The position numbers and the translations under genes are program-made. Below are positions 50,275 through 63,239 of a stretch of DNA of 64,000 nt, piece by piece. This DNA is from Phylloscopus collybita (lineage: Eukaryota; Chordata; Aves; Passeriformes; Phylloscopidae), in assembly GCA_027886175.1 (NCBI GenBank), contig JAJNNQ010000002.1, positions 11,094,001 through 11,158,000 of the forward strand. The letters are read 5' to 3'. Below the pieces are notes generated by a model, which had not been told where the DNA came from, did no database searches, and saw only the letters and a program-made list of their open reading frames with translations. Every line of letters begins with the position of its first letter. Position 1 is the stretch's first letter.

Positions 50275-51915
50275 TAGTATGCAGACCTTTCTATTTCTAT
50301 AAGCAGCTAAAAAATATCTTTAATGGCTTTCATTTGTGATTATCTTCAGCCAGTATTTTTTAAAGAATCATTGATCATATTCAAATAAGAACTGAGCCCC
50401 ACTAATGCCTACAGAAGTCTGCCTTCCCTCCTAGCAGTTGACAAATTGAACATGCCAATTGCCAGTTATGATAATTTTTAGTGGTAATCTACTGTGCTGT
50501 TTATTACTGAACTGTCCAATTTCTTTTTATTAATTTTCTCACTTCCTTTTAAAATGGTAATATTCTCATGTTCTTTGGTCTTATTTATTTCACATAAAGC
50601 ACATGGAAATTAAGCCTTTTAATTTTTTTTTTCCTCTTGCTCTATAATGTGAGATGATATTCAAACACCAATATGGTTTTTCTCTCTCCATATTGCTCTT
50701 GCTTTTGTAAGGGTTTGAGGGGTAAACTGTCCTGCACAGGGAGCTTTGTTCAGCATTCCACCTGATGGGAAATTAGTAAACTCACCTAACAATGTCAGTG
50801 ACACAAGGCATAAGGCTAATAAATCTTCATAGAGAATGATTTTACCACCATTTATTTGACAATAAAATTATCTTATAATGTAGCAGCTCTTCATGTACTA
50901 CACTGTATTTTTCAGGAAGCTTTTTTATATTTCCTTGAAATACTTAGTAGATGTCCTTGGAATCCTACAATTTAGAGTATATTAAAATGTCTGACTTGCA
51001 CTGAATAAATTTCAGTAAAACACTTGTGACCTTGAATCGATGAGCTTTGTGAAAGCTTTCTTATGCTGAATTTTTACAAGAAATGTTAATGTGAAATGGA
51101 GAAACAAAGAGAAATTAGTCATGAAAGAAACCTTTCATTTTCAGAGCTTTGCAACTAGTACTTTTACATAGATCTTACTCTCAGGGAGAAGGGTCATTTC
51201 TTCCAAGAAAGCCCATCTAGAAAGTTTTATTATTTTATATACTGTATAAATTATTGCATTTGATGTTTTTCTTGTGGTATTTCAGTATTTCCAATTCCAA
51301 CCTGTTCCAAAAAAAAAAAAAAAAATTACAGAGCTGCAAAATCAAAACAGAAAGACAGCTGTTTTCTTTTTCACATTAAAATAAGGTCTGGGTCTTGGTC
51401 AAAGGTTTTCATGGAAGAATTCAAGAGAGTTTCTTCTCTCTGTTAACACAGCTCAGACTTACCGAGACACAGTCATCACATATACTTGAACATAAAAATA
51501 ATTATTACAGTTCCCTCTTGCCTCAATCTGCAGCACTGTCAGTAACACCAAATATGCCATTGTCATCTCATTGGACTCTATTACTTTTTCATAAATACCT
51601 CTTTGTTTCAGAAATGTTTCCTCTAATCCAGACACTAAGTAATCTAGCTCATGAGATGTCTTTAGCAAGATTAGAAATGTGCAATTCTTGGAGGAGTGAC
51701 TTTACTGTGAAATGCTGACATCTGCCAACATAAGCCAGACAGACTCATAATGACATGTAGTGCATTTAATAATCTAAAATTGCAAACAGAAGTAAGAAAG
51801 ATTTATGGATTAGTTTCTAAGTGACACAAGAATAATACCCTTGGAATGACTTTAAAAAGTAGTCCAAGCCAGTTGTATGCAAATATCCAGGTGGAATTAT
51901 CCATGTTTTTTAGAA
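50275..51915. other. No gene recognised; AT-rich unique sequence
   Basis: I see an A17 run at 51309-51325 and otherwise nothing recognisable. Confidence 0.5.
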
Positions 51916-51916
51916 A

Positions 51917-53110
51917 ATCATGGAATCATAGAATGTTAAGGGTTAGGAATGGATGTTAAAGAACATCTAGTTCTAAACCCTCCTGCCATGTGTAGTGACA
52001 CCTTCCACTAGATGGGGTTACTCAAGGCCTTGTCTAACCTGGTATTCCTGGCAAAGAATCCCTCTCCAGCTCCCCAGTAGGTCCTCTTCAGCTACTGGAA
52101 AGTTCCCATGAGGTCTCCATGCAACCTTCTCTTCTCCAGGCTGAACAGCCCCAGCTTTTCCAGCCTGTCTTCATGGAGGAGGTGTTCCAGTCCTCTTTTT
52201 AGCTTCACGGCCCTCCTCTGGACTTTCTCCAAGAGTTCCAAGTACTTCTTATGTCGGGGGTATCAGAACTGTACTCCATACTCCAGGTAGGGTCTCAAAA
52301 GATTAGAGGGGCAGGATCCCACCCCTCGACCTGCTGGTCATGCTCCTTTTGATGCAGCCCAGGTGTCCACTGGTTTGCTGGACTGCACATCACTGGCTCA
52401 TGTTCAGTTTTTCATCAACCACCACCCCCAAGTTTTACTCCACAGGGCTTCTCTCAGCCACTTTTTCACCCAGCCTGTTGGTGTGTCTGGGATTGCCACA
52501 ACCCAGGTGTAAGGCCTTGCACTTTGCTTTGTTGAACTCCATAAGACTTACATGGGCCCACTTCTCCAGTGTGTCCAGCTCCATCTGGATGACATGCCTT
52601 CTCACCAGCTTGACCGCACCACGCAGCTCAGTGTCGTCAGCAAACCTGCACACAATCCCATTGTCCATGTTACTGATAAGGATGGACAGTATCAGCCCCA
52701 GTACTGGCCCAAGGAACACCACTCATCAGTGGTCTCCAGATGGATCCTCTGTGTGCACACTCTGTGTGCAGGCATCCAGCCAGATCCTTATCCACAGAGT
52801 GGTCCATTCATCAAATCCATGTCTCTCCAATCTGGAGACAAGGAAATCCATGCAGGACAGTGTCAAACACTTTGCTTGAGTCCAGGTAGATGATGTCAGT
52901 TGCTCTGACCCATCCACTGTAGCTCTGTCATAGAAGGTCACCATGTTTTTCAGGTCTAATTTCCATGTAAAGCCATGTTGGCTGTTACCAATCACCTCTT
53001 TGTTTTCCTTGCTTTGGTGTGTTTCCAGGAGGTTCTGCTCCATGGTCCTGCCTGGCACAGAAGTGAGACTGACTTGTTTGTATTTCCCCAGGACTTCCAC
53101 TTTCCTCTTT
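51917..53110 (-). mobile_element. CR1 LINE, antisense, 5'-truncated, about 1.2 kb
   Basis: This is the longest CR1 here. The left end ATCATGGAATCATAGAATG is the antisense form of the terminal CR1 octamers. Then follow CATCTAGTTCTAAACCCTCC, CTCTTCTCCAGGCTGAACAG, TCCAGGTAGGGTCTCA, GATGCAGCCCAGGTG, CAACCCAGGTGTAAGGCC and the reverse transcriptase region up to about 53110, where the match stops abruptly. About 150 bases of the usual 3' region appear to be missing near 52050, where text expected well apart is joined. The 5' truncation is typical of target-primed reverse transcription. Confidence 0.95.
52435..53100 (-). pseudogene. Broken CR1 reverse transcriptase (second open reading frame, C-terminal part)
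   Basis: Two minus-strand frames, 53100-52726 and 52722-52435, carry consecutive parts of the CR1 reverse transcriptase. The upstream part has the conserved VSLTSVPGRTMEQ and SQHGFT motifs and later LVSRLERHGFDEWT. The downstream part has GPVLG and the polymerase active-site FADD (residues 27-30 of that frame). Between the first two groups the YLD-type catalytic strand reads only in another frame, so at least one frameshift is present, and a stop separates the two frames. In an intact CR1 this enzyme copies the element's RNA at the target. This copy cannot encode it. Confidence 0.9.
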
Positions 53111-54990
53111 TAAAAATATTATTTGAGAAATTAATTGAGCTTAATAAAACATTCCGGACCACAAATATTTACATGACTTAAATACAACATGGTACCATCT
53201 CATCAATCATTGATTCAGGTATCACAGTCAAAGAGCAAAACAATTCTTACCATGGCTAAGGACTTACTAATATTTTTAACATTACTTAATATTTTTTTCC
53301 CATTTTCCCAAATTTTCTTTCTATATTCTACTCCTGAGTAATAAAGACACCCAGAAAGCAAACACTGACTCTACCCACACTTCCTCAATGAGTAACTGAC
53401 CTTGTACTAAAATTTTATTTCAATTTATTTCAGAGCAAATGCTGACCTTAGGCATACAAATAAAATATAACAGGCAAATGAGTGAAGACTTGAACATAGA
53501 AAGCCCTTCTTTTGAAGCTCATTTCTGGATGAAAAATATCCTAGAAAAGGCTTACAGCATGAGCCAAAAAGCACAATGAGCTGTAGTAAATGTTGAATTG
53601 CTGCCAGGAATAAAAATTCGGATTTCTTTAGTCAACCATGAACTGGTAAGCTCAAAGAATAAAGATGCACTATCTCAGAAGAAACAGAAAACAACATCTA
53701 CCAGAGTAAATTTGGACTTTTGAAGAACAAAGGAGCAGGAATGTAACCCCACAGCTTCTAATTCTGTACTTTTACTGAAGGTATGCTATCAATAATTGTA
53801 ATGATAGTAGTGAAAAATGGTTAATTACCTAAAGATGCCTATCAGCTTCTTTGTGAAAGAGGGATTGAGAAAACATTCAAGGGAACACATTCACTTTTTT
53901 TTTTTTTTACACTCTTTGCATCTTAAGGCTTTATTCTCTTCCAGACATCTGGAATTTCACATTTCTTAATGATTTTCCAAAATATTGGCGGTTGGATATT
54001 TTGGCTGCTCTGGATTCTCTTTTCTGTTCTTTTTGTCTCTAAAGAATACAGCTGTCTCAAGCAGAAATAGCAAAGCTGCTTCTGAATTGAAAATTCGTTA
54101 CTCATGTCAGCACAGCATTCCTTATAAGTTAATTCATATTCAGGTGTGGATCTTGTTTATGCATTTATAAATTTGTGATTCCTTTTGTACTGAAATAATA
54201 ATAAAATAAACCAAGCCTGGGAATTCTATGCAGTGTTCTGTCTTTGATTACAAATGAAGCTCTCCTGTGTCCTCTGCCACCCCTCTAATCAGGAGTAAAT
54301 TTATATAATTTTCAGAAATTAACAATAATTTCTGAGAAACCATACATGTAGAGCCCTATTCCTGAAGATATACAAGTGATATAGAATTCTAGGCTCATGA
54401 TTAGCTATAAAAGAGATAGTAATGCTTAAGATCCTGTCACCTTCAAAACTAGATCAAAGCCAGGCATAGACACATACTTTTTTGAGAGCGATTCCAGTGA
54501 ATCTTATAAAAAGCTTTGAAGCACCTCATATCCTCATGTGATGAATCCAGTTCAAGAGACCTTAGGGCAGACCTTACAAATGACTGCAGAAGGATGTAGC
54601 TATTATAATGTTTAGCTTAAATCTTAGGTGTCTACATCTTAATAATTCCAACTAGAAACCCACAATTTCTATTTTTGACCTGTTTTCAAAACATTATGAA
54701 TTTGTAGAAAAGTGTAAACAAAAGCTTGGGAATACCTAGACTGACATTCATAGATACCGATATAAAGAGAACAGAAATGACTAAGCTAGAATAGAGATAT
54801 CATCTAGATTTCCAAATCTTATAAAGACGAATTTTGCACCAGCACCACCTCAATTCTATTTGAACATACATTGTCCTTTGGTGAAAATTACAGGATGAGC
54901 ACCAGTATTTTTCTAAAATGTATTTCCAGGCCAAGCACTATCTAACCAGAATATTACCTTGTTTCTTTTTTTCTGTCACTTAAAAATCTG

Positions 54991-54994
<4 letters not shown>

Positions 54995-55021
<27 letters not shown>
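54995..55021. repeat. Poly-T tract (27 T)
   Basis: This is the longest pure homopolymer in the window. No retrotransposed body was recognised beside it. Confidence 0.95.
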
Positions 55022-55025
<4 letters not shown>

Positions 55026-57057
55026 CTAGGTACAATGACAGTGATAACAGATCTAGGGCTCTGAAAAATTCACATAAATAAACAGACTCATGCTCAAAAA
55101 TCTTTCCATCTTATTTTAATAGAAATCAGACCAAATACCACATTCTCGGACTACTGCATTTTATGTGTGAAGCGTAATCATTTAACTGATCACTAAATGC
55201 TAACTTTAGATATATCAATGCTGAATGAACACTTCACTGGGGGCTTGTTATGGTTGGTTTTTGTTGGTTGTTTTCTTAAGGGAAGTAGTTTAAGTCTGAT
55301 CGCATCAACACATTCCTAACCAAAACGAAGCTTCTGCCTGATGGGATTGTGCTGAGAATGATTATAGTTTATGGATGGGTACCTTCCACTCAGCAAATCA
55401 CAGATGGTAGAAAGGTAGGCCGAGAAAAAGAAAAACAAAAAGCAAAACCAAACAACAACAGCAAAAGAAAATCACATACTTCACACTGAGTACCAAAAGG
55501 TATTCTGTATGGCTTGAATATATCTAAGAACAGGATGAAAATAAAAATCATTAATGCCTTCATTAATATTCTAATTGCCTCAGCATCTATCAGAACACTG
55601 GATAAGTATGAAATAATTCTCAAGAGCATACAAGACAGAACTGAGAGAAACCTTTAAAAATCCAGTCTGTAACTACCCTTCCCCCAGGAACCAAACTATA
55701 TTTCATGAGAAATGTCTTCCAAATGCAATGCTGATTCTTACCTGGAAGGGTGCCACTTACACACTATGGCATATTTAAGGGCAAAACACATTTCAAAAAG
55801 AGATGTTCAGTGCTATCAGAAAAGGGGAGGCTCTGGCAAAGCAATTTACTACAAATGGGTGTGCTGGAAAAGATCTTATATTAGGAGCTGACAGAGGGAA
55901 CAAAAATAAGCAGAGCAAACTACCAGGAAGTCAGGAGTTTTGGGGTTCTAGTCTGCTGCTACACAGTTTGAACTTCATTTGCATAACCATTTCTGTAAGA
56001 TGTTAAAGTTTCTGCCAAGGTGACCTTCATGTCAATTGAGTGTAATTTTCACAAGAGAACTTTTGCATATCCCTTGTCTTTCTATCGGGTCTCCCAATAC
56101 TTTTGGACACATAAATTCACATCTAGAAGTGGATTTAAAACCTCTCACCTGTGAAAAAAAGACATAAACAGATTTTTACACTTCCCTGATGCTCTAGGGT
56201 GTTTTGAATGGTATCACAGAAGGACTGAGTACAGCTAAAGCTGGTACAAATATCCCTTATGTTGAAGTAACAAGTGATCAAAAATGAAGGAATGGTCACT
56301 AACAGCAGTTTCAGTCCAATAAGATGAGGTTCTTTCACGATGTAAGAAACTGACTCATCTTGCACCTTGCCACAACAGCTATTTCCTGACAGGAGTACAG
56401 ATAGCAAAGGTATTTTTTACATAGTCTGCCTCAGAGACAATTCCTTCTGGAAGGAAATCATCATTCACTCTCCAGTTCTCAGCTGGACTCACCAGCCTTG
56501 GCTGTAGCACAAAGCAATTCAATCATCTGAAGTACCACAGACACAACAGGTTCCTAAAGACACTCTAAGAAACTTGTCATTTGTACATGGAAACGAGTCA
56601 GCCCTGGAGCATTCTTTTGGGAGCTGCCATTTCAGAGTCTGTGCCTTACACTGGAACTTTGCCTACTGTGAATTCCCCTGGAAAAAGAGCATTCAAGTTC
56701 TTCAGAGTGCAGGATGACAATTTAGTGGTGCCATATGGCTATATTATCTGATAATGACATTTTCCAGGTACAGATAAAGTTTTCTTAACTTCATTGGTTT
56801 CAGGAGTTGTGATATATGCAAAAGAAGACAAAATGAGTAGTGGAGTGAACATCGCTGTATGGAACACCTAATGCAATAGAAGCAGAGCTCAGGGAAAGGA
56901 GATATCACACATTCTTATTCTAGTACTACACCATTAAATGCAAATGCATTTTTGTTACCAGAGCAGATGTCATTTTGCATTTCAGTTCAGAAAGAAAATA
57001 CAGCCAAGGAGGTCACTCCCATTTTCTAACAGAAATTTAGAAATTTCAGGTTTGCTC

Positions 57058-57104
57058 TTTTTTTTCTTTTTTTTTCTTTTTTTTTTTTTTTCTTTTTTTT
57101 TTTT
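57058..57104. repeat. T-rich tract with periodic C
   Basis: T runs of about 9-15 bases are separated by single C. It ends about 160 bp before the left arm of the 86-bp inverted repeat. Confidence 0.9.
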
Positions 57105-57265
57105 ATTCTGAAATAAGCTCTTCAAGCAAGAGAAAAGAGAAACACAGTATTCAGAGAGAATGTGGTAGTGAAAATGTCGTCACTGCTTGCTGGAAAAGTC
57201 TTAATATGGAAGAGAAACAGAGGCATCTATATATATAAAATAAAAATATAATAGAAAAATATAAT

Positions 57266-57351
57266 ATTTATGGCTCAACACCCTTTTCAAAATCAGTGAA
57301 TTTTGGAAATCCCTGTGTCTAAAAACTTGGTTCTGAGCTGCTCCATGTCCA
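57266..57351 (+). repeat. 86-bp inverted repeat, left arm (unidentified)
   Basis: The arm starts ATTTATGGCTCAACACCC and ends GCTGCTCCATGTCCA. It matches the reverse complement of 58805-58890 over its full 86 bp with three substitutions and no gap by my alignment. I do not recognise the sequence as CR1 or as a known LTR. A short AT palindrome (57358-57371) and a 9-bp-arm hairpin (57393-57420) follow it. Confidence 0.93.
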
Positions 57352-58804
57352 CACTCACACATATATATGTGAGAAGCTATGCTCACAGTGTTCACAATTT
57401 AATAAATTACATAAATTGTGTCACAGTGCACTTTGCTGAGTCCTTTCTAAGATTTTAATACTGTAATCTTTATCCAAAAAAAAGTCAAAAATTCTAATGA
57501 GGATAAATAATTGAGATTATTAAGGGGAAAAAACTCCACACTAACAACAGCAATGGGCACAGTTCTTACGTAATCTAAGACTGTTTTGCTAAACTCTGCA
57601 CCTGCATTTTCTCTTTGTGCAATAATAATTTCCTCTTTTTCCTCTAAGTAGCACAAGCCTTTTTTAAATAATATACAGTTTTATTGCCCTGTCTGCACTT
57701 TATTGACTCAATTATTTCTGTCTAATGGCCTTTATGTGTAGGAAGTACATGTTGGCCTTTGTTACTGAGCAGTTTTTCCATGCATAAACTAGGGAATAAA
57801 TTATTTGTATTTCTACCAGAAATTCTACAGTTTGATATAATGTACTTTGGGCTGTACTCCAAAATCCTAAATTCATTAAGATCTGGCAAAGGCCACATAA
57901 TGCTATTCAGGATCATGCTGCTCTAAGGATGGGCTAAGGCTTCTTGCACCTCCTGGTATAGCCTATGGAGACATTACACTATGAGAAAAATAGCCAGTTT
58001 TTATAGCATTCCAGGCTTGTGAATGTGTTTGAATTAGTGTAAATGTGACTGAGGCACATAACTGCTGTGAAATACAGCACATTAGGAATGTCACATCAAT
58101 GAGGAGTCTTGATGATATTTGCAGTTAAATAAATCCAGACGCTTTTTTCATATATGAAAAACAAAAATAATTTTCAAGTTTGCTTTTCTTAAAAGCCTGC
58201 CAGATTTCAAAGGCTTTGGAAGGAGTGCTGGAAATATCAATGATCCTTAGATGAAAGACATCTAAGAGGCATATAGACAGAGCTGCTGCTTGTTCTGCTC
58301 TGTTATACAAAAGGATGGAAGGGAGGACATTTTAGAAGGAGACTAGACATTGTGCAGCAGATGAATGCTATATCCAAAATTCTCATTTATCCTGAACAAG
58401 AAGAGTTTCCTTTTGACCATGTCACAAACCCTGTCGAGTAAAACTGCCCAAAGAAGAATATTTCTACATAGGAAATCTGGAGATGAACTGCAATCCCAAA
58501 AGAATGCTTTAGATTCTGACTTCTTTTTGCATCAAAAAGAAAGTCAATATTTAAGCAATTCTAAAGATTTTCCCCAGCTTGGTGAAAGGTTCCCCCCAGA
58601 CTATGGTGAAAGAAAGTAAGGGAAAGAGATTTTTTTATTTCAACTTACCTGATACATATTCACAATGGAGAGTGGTGTGCAATAAAACGCAATTTTCTAT
58701 TAGTCTATTTAGATTTCCAATCCTCATCATATTCGAACTGTTTACAATCACAGCTCTGTTACTGGGCAGAGAAGCAGTTGTTCTTGCTTTGATGATATGG
58801 AACA
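57352..58804. other. Interval between the 86-bp inverted arms; no gene recognised
   Basis: This 1453-bp interval is AT-rich with small frames on both strands (up to about 94 codons, the longest on + overlapping the right arm). No transposase, reverse transcriptase or other domain was recognised. Confidence 0.5.
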
Positions 58805-58890
58805 TGGACATGGAGCAGCTCAGAACCAACTTTATAGACACTGGGATTTCCAAAATTCACTGATTTTGAAAAGGGTGTTGAGCCATAAAT
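58805..58890 (-). repeat. 86-bp inverted repeat, right arm (unidentified)
   Basis: It begins TGGACATGGAGCAGC and ends GAGCCATAAAT on +, the reverse complement of the left arm at 57266-57351 with three differences. Similarity stops sharply at both edges. No matching direct duplication flanks the outer edges. Confidence 0.93.
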
Positions 58891-58891
58891 G

Positions 58892-61800
58892 TTGTCAGGC
58901 CTGTGTTGCTTTGGATTGTTGATGACTACATGCCTGCAATATTCCCACACTGTATCCCACAGTCCTTTTGCATTGTGTTCATGGCTTCAAGGACTCACAA
59001 AGATTCTGGGTACAGCAGTATCTGGGACATGTCAGTTTGCAATGTCAATATATTGTATCTTTTGTCAGAATTTAAGCATAACCTAGTTTAACTGTTTTAA
59101 ATAATTCAGAACTGTGTATCTCCTGCTCAGCTATGTATAAATCCATTGACTAGTGTATTTATCAGATTTTCCAGGTATTGCAATATGTTCCTTTTTCATG
59201 GAAGAGTGCTGAAAATTGTATCGTTTATAAACAATGTCTATATTCTCAGGAGCAATGAATATACCAGGTTTCTGTTTTATTTGTTTTTTCTTTCTCCTAA
59301 GTAACTGCAAATGATGGCTTATCAGAAGCTGTTTGTTTTTACCAGAATTTTATATAATCCATTTGCAGATTGGGAAATAAAATATTTTCTCACATCTCTA
59401 ATAATAATTAGCTTGACACTCAAGGCAATAAAACAAAATCATTTAGATAATTGGAAGCGTCTAAGTAACCAATTGTTTGATGATGTCTTTTTGGCTTAAG
59501 GAGAACAAATAAGAAAGTAGTCCCCAAGTGAATATCCACTGCACAGTCCCTGCAAATGTTTCCCATGCAGACACTATTGTGGATGTGTCACTTGCAGTTA
59601 CTTGCAGAATATTGTCATTTCACATCTGATGATGATGTGGTGAAACAGAGTGTGCTTCTGCAATGCCATGAGAGGAATACAGAGCACATGTCTGAAACAC
59701 CTCTGAAAGTCCCTTCCAGATTCTGGGTCCTGTTGTGACATTCTGCTGAATTCTCAATTGTACCACCCTTCAAAATTGTTAGGGAATTCACCAAATTGCA
59801 CCAATTGCACCAAAAGCCCCGCTCTGCTGGTCTCCACTGGAATAACAAAAACAAATTGAGATTTTTCCAAGTATATCTCTTTTTAAGTTGATTTAATTTC
59901 ACATTAAAAGGTGTAAACAAGAAGAAAAAACATTCAATGATGATTCACTGAATACTTTTGGCTAGGGAGTAACAGGGATTGTTAACCACTTATTATGACT
60001 CGTAAGCTTTGCCTCAATGAAGCCAATGAATTGTACTTTTCTGAGAACACCCAGCCCCAAATTACACAAATAGTTATTCAAAAGCTCTGCCAACAGTCGA
60101 GCACTCAGGTCAGGAAAATACTGGAATTCATTTTGTGTAGCTTGGCACTTTTCACAGAGATCGATCTTTCTTTTTTCCTTGGCAAAGCTCTCTTCTCGGG
60201 GTGATTAACAATAACAACAATGAAAAAAAGCATTATAATCTTCCTGCAAAGGCAGGGTTTTAGCTTCCTGCTGCAGGGTAGTGTCAATTGTCAGCATCTT
60301 GTTTGGTTTGTTTAGCTGGCTTTTATTCTTCTCTGACATTTAGAGATTATGTGTTTTCCTTTTCCTCCTCCTCATTGCTGGAGCCATCTGTGGGCCTTTA
60401 CACAGGCACATCCATTAGGAATATCAGATAGACAAAGCTAATGTGCACTGGAGTAAGATGACAAGATCCTTTCCTTAATTAATGCCATCACTGCTGCTCA
60501 AGTGAGGATTGCAAGCTTCTGAAGTAGTTTGAAAATGAATTGTTCTTAATTTCCTTGAGCATTTTTCTACCACACTTAGATTGTTCCATAAATTAAACTC
60601 TGAGGGGTCTTAGGATCCTGATGCCCTGAAACCACATCTCTACCTGTGCATTAAGTGCTCTCTGGGATCAGTCCTGGATGCTGGACCTTTGAGGTCTGCA
60701 GTGAGCGCTCCCCCAAACCACCCCCAAGGCCCCCAGCTCAGGACCCTGCATGGGCCCCTTCTGGTCAACAAACACTGCATGAGATTCCTCTGTTCTGAAC
60801 AGTAAGGGAACTGAGCAGGATGTTTTTGACTGTCCAGTGGAGGGATGTCTTAGAACAACCATTACTTCATTCGTTCTATGCCCCGAGCGTTCTGTCTGTG
60901 CAAGCTGTAATCAAAGAGGATCTTAACCCAAGCACAGAAAACTGACTCCAATAAATACTCAAGACCCAGCTGTGGGTACCCAGAGCTGTGTCCTGGGAAT
61001 AGTCCACAGCTGCAAATGATCTACGTGTAGCTGAAAGAAGGAGCAGGAACATTGAGCACATGGACCCCACATATCATATTTGCTAAAACCCCATGATGTT
61101 GAAACACTTATGCAGATAGCAGATATGAGAAGGAGGCTAAAATCTGCCTCTATTCCATCTTTATAGGGCAATATTTTCAGCATGAATTAATGAAGTTGCC
61201 AACACCATCTGATTGCTGCATCTCATCATTATTATTAGCAACTATCATTTCCATCAGAGGAACTGAGAATACTTTTTCGTATTCAAATTTTCCTGAATGT
61301 TTCCTTACTGCTACCTCCTACTTCCATGCCATTTCAGCTCGGCTAAATCTTAAAATAATGTCCTTATAATTTCCTTTCCTACCTTGTTTCATTTTTGCAT
61401 GCAAAGTCTGCTTTTCTCATGTGTATTCTGTCAAAAAATATTTGGAAAGCACAATTATTTCTCTTCATCAGCTATCATGTAGGTGGCCAAGTTTTGAAAC
61501 ATTTTTGCTCACTTTAATGGTGTACTTCAAGATGATTTCTATGTTTATCTTAGCCCTAATTTCATCAGGTTTTCATAGACTTTTTCATCTTAACTTTTTC
61601 CCACATTGGTCTGTAAATGCCTGTGCAGTATTTGTGTAAATATTTAAAATTATTTTAGAAAACAAAACTCAGGAAGTTCAACCTTTTGAAGGTTTGAACA
61701 TTTTACTTCAGACACACATAGCTTTCAGAATTCCCGTTCCCTTGCATGAATTTTCATAATTTGAATATATACAAGTAACAGACTTTAAAGTAATTTAGTT

Positions 61801-62555
61801 GTTGAATTTCATTTTACTTTGTGAAGATGCTCTATACTTTATTATGTTGAACAAGACATTAATTTATAAAATGTATAAAATCTACTTCTTGCTTATTACA
61901 TAGAATTACAATTCAGTTGATTCTGGGCAAGTACATCTAGAAGAGCAAATTAATCAAAACTGGGATATTATTGCTTAAATTGTTTTGGTTTCTGAAAACT
62001 TCAGCCATAAATCAGATCAAAATATTTCTAGCGACACAGACTAATGGTGAGGAGGCATTAGGATTCTTTTTCACTAGTTGAAAACGTAATGATTTGTTTC
62101 GAGTCTGCTAAAAAAGTGAATGAAAGTATTTCAGCTGTAATTATATTAAACCTATAATTTTTCTTAGTTCAAAATTAATCTACATCACCATAAAAATGGC
62201 ATTAAGGTGTCATGTTCCTTTAGCAACACCTTTCTACCGAGATCCCTGACTAACAACTGTGCTTCATAGCATGCTATGATCTCTGTCTTTTGGCTCAGAT
62301 GCTGAAGTGTACAGTGATTAAAACACAGCAGGAATGCCTATTCCTCATTAAAGAAATTACTGAAAGTCATCCAAACTACAGGACTTTGTAGTGTTTCAGG
62401 AGACATTACAGCTACATGCAAGAAAACTAGTGTTGGATGAAGCTATATGACAGATTTGATTTGAAATTTCTGCATTGCCATGAAGAGAAAATCATCTATT
62501 ATGCTCTGAAACTTGTTTTAAATTTTAGATCAAATATATACATTTATTTAATCTC
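58892..62555. other. No gene recognised; AT-rich unique sequence
   Basis: I see no supported exon or RNA gene. A GC-richer patch at about 60650-61060 contains an AATAAA (near 60950) and could be a decayed LTR, but neither its ends nor its family is recognisable. Confidence 0.45.
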
Positions 62556-62556
62556 T

Positions 62557-62670
62557 TAAATATATATATATAAAATATATATGTATACATACACATATAT
62601 TTAATTTTTCTAATATATATATATGTGTATATATATCCAGAGCGTATATATATACTCCGTAAATATATTC
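62557..62670. repeat. AT-dinucleotide-rich tract
   Basis: Several (AT)n runs are separated by short GTAT, CATAC and CCAG breaks. Long alternating AT is prone to cruciform formation and to length change. Confidence 0.9.
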
Positions 62671-63204
62671 AGAGTCTATGAACAAATCTGTGGATACACT
62701 TAAATTTCTTTTGTTAAAATAAAGAAGATTAAGCTCTTCACATACCTTTCTGTTGGTTGTAAATCCTTTAATCAGTACTGTGGATTGTCTCTGAGCAGTT
62801 TCCTGTTTATCAACACCTTTTTGAAGTACATATAACAATTCTAGGCATTGATCACCAGCATTACCGTCAGTCATAAAGTACTGCTGCTATAAGTATTCTC
62901 TCATTTTCATGTGCAAGAGTCTTAGTCCTTTTAGCCATCACACAGAGTCTGGCACTTTTAGTGGATGACTGATCATTTACCTCCATCAGACCCCTCTCTC
63001 TGTGTATTTGATCTGTTCAAATTGGACCCCTTCCAAAACATCTCTAGGCAGAGTTCAGGTGCTGAGCATGGGCAAGAAGCCATTTTAAATAGGTTTTTCC
63101 CATCTGGAAAACATATTTTGAAGACTAGGAATCTTTCATTTTATATATGAACATATATGACATTTGTCTACCCCGACATCCTTTTCATTGTAGCTCCTTC
63201 CTCA

Positions 63205-63236
63205 GGACTCTTTCATCCCAGGATTCTTTCATCCCA
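63205..63236. repeat. 16-bp tandem duplication (2 copies)
   Basis: GGACTCTTTCATCCCA is followed directly by GGATTCTTTCATCCCA, with one difference. Confidence 0.92.
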
Positions 63237-63239
63237 TAT

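Larger units (their letters stand above)
53112..57265. other. No gene recognised; AT-rich unique sequence
   Basis: This 4.1-kb stretch contains poly-T at 53895-53908 and 54995-55021, and a T/C tract at 57058-57104. No exon, RNA gene or transposon body was recognised. Confidence 0.5.

Noticed and set aside
52340..52879. A 179-codon plus-strand frame
   Set aside because: It is the complement of the CR1 reverse transcriptase region. The real, broken coding sense is on the minus strand.
60640..61070. GC-richer patch with AATAAA, considered as an LTR
   Set aside because: No TG...CA ends, no flanking duplication and no family resemblance could be fixed. It is mentioned only as a possibility.
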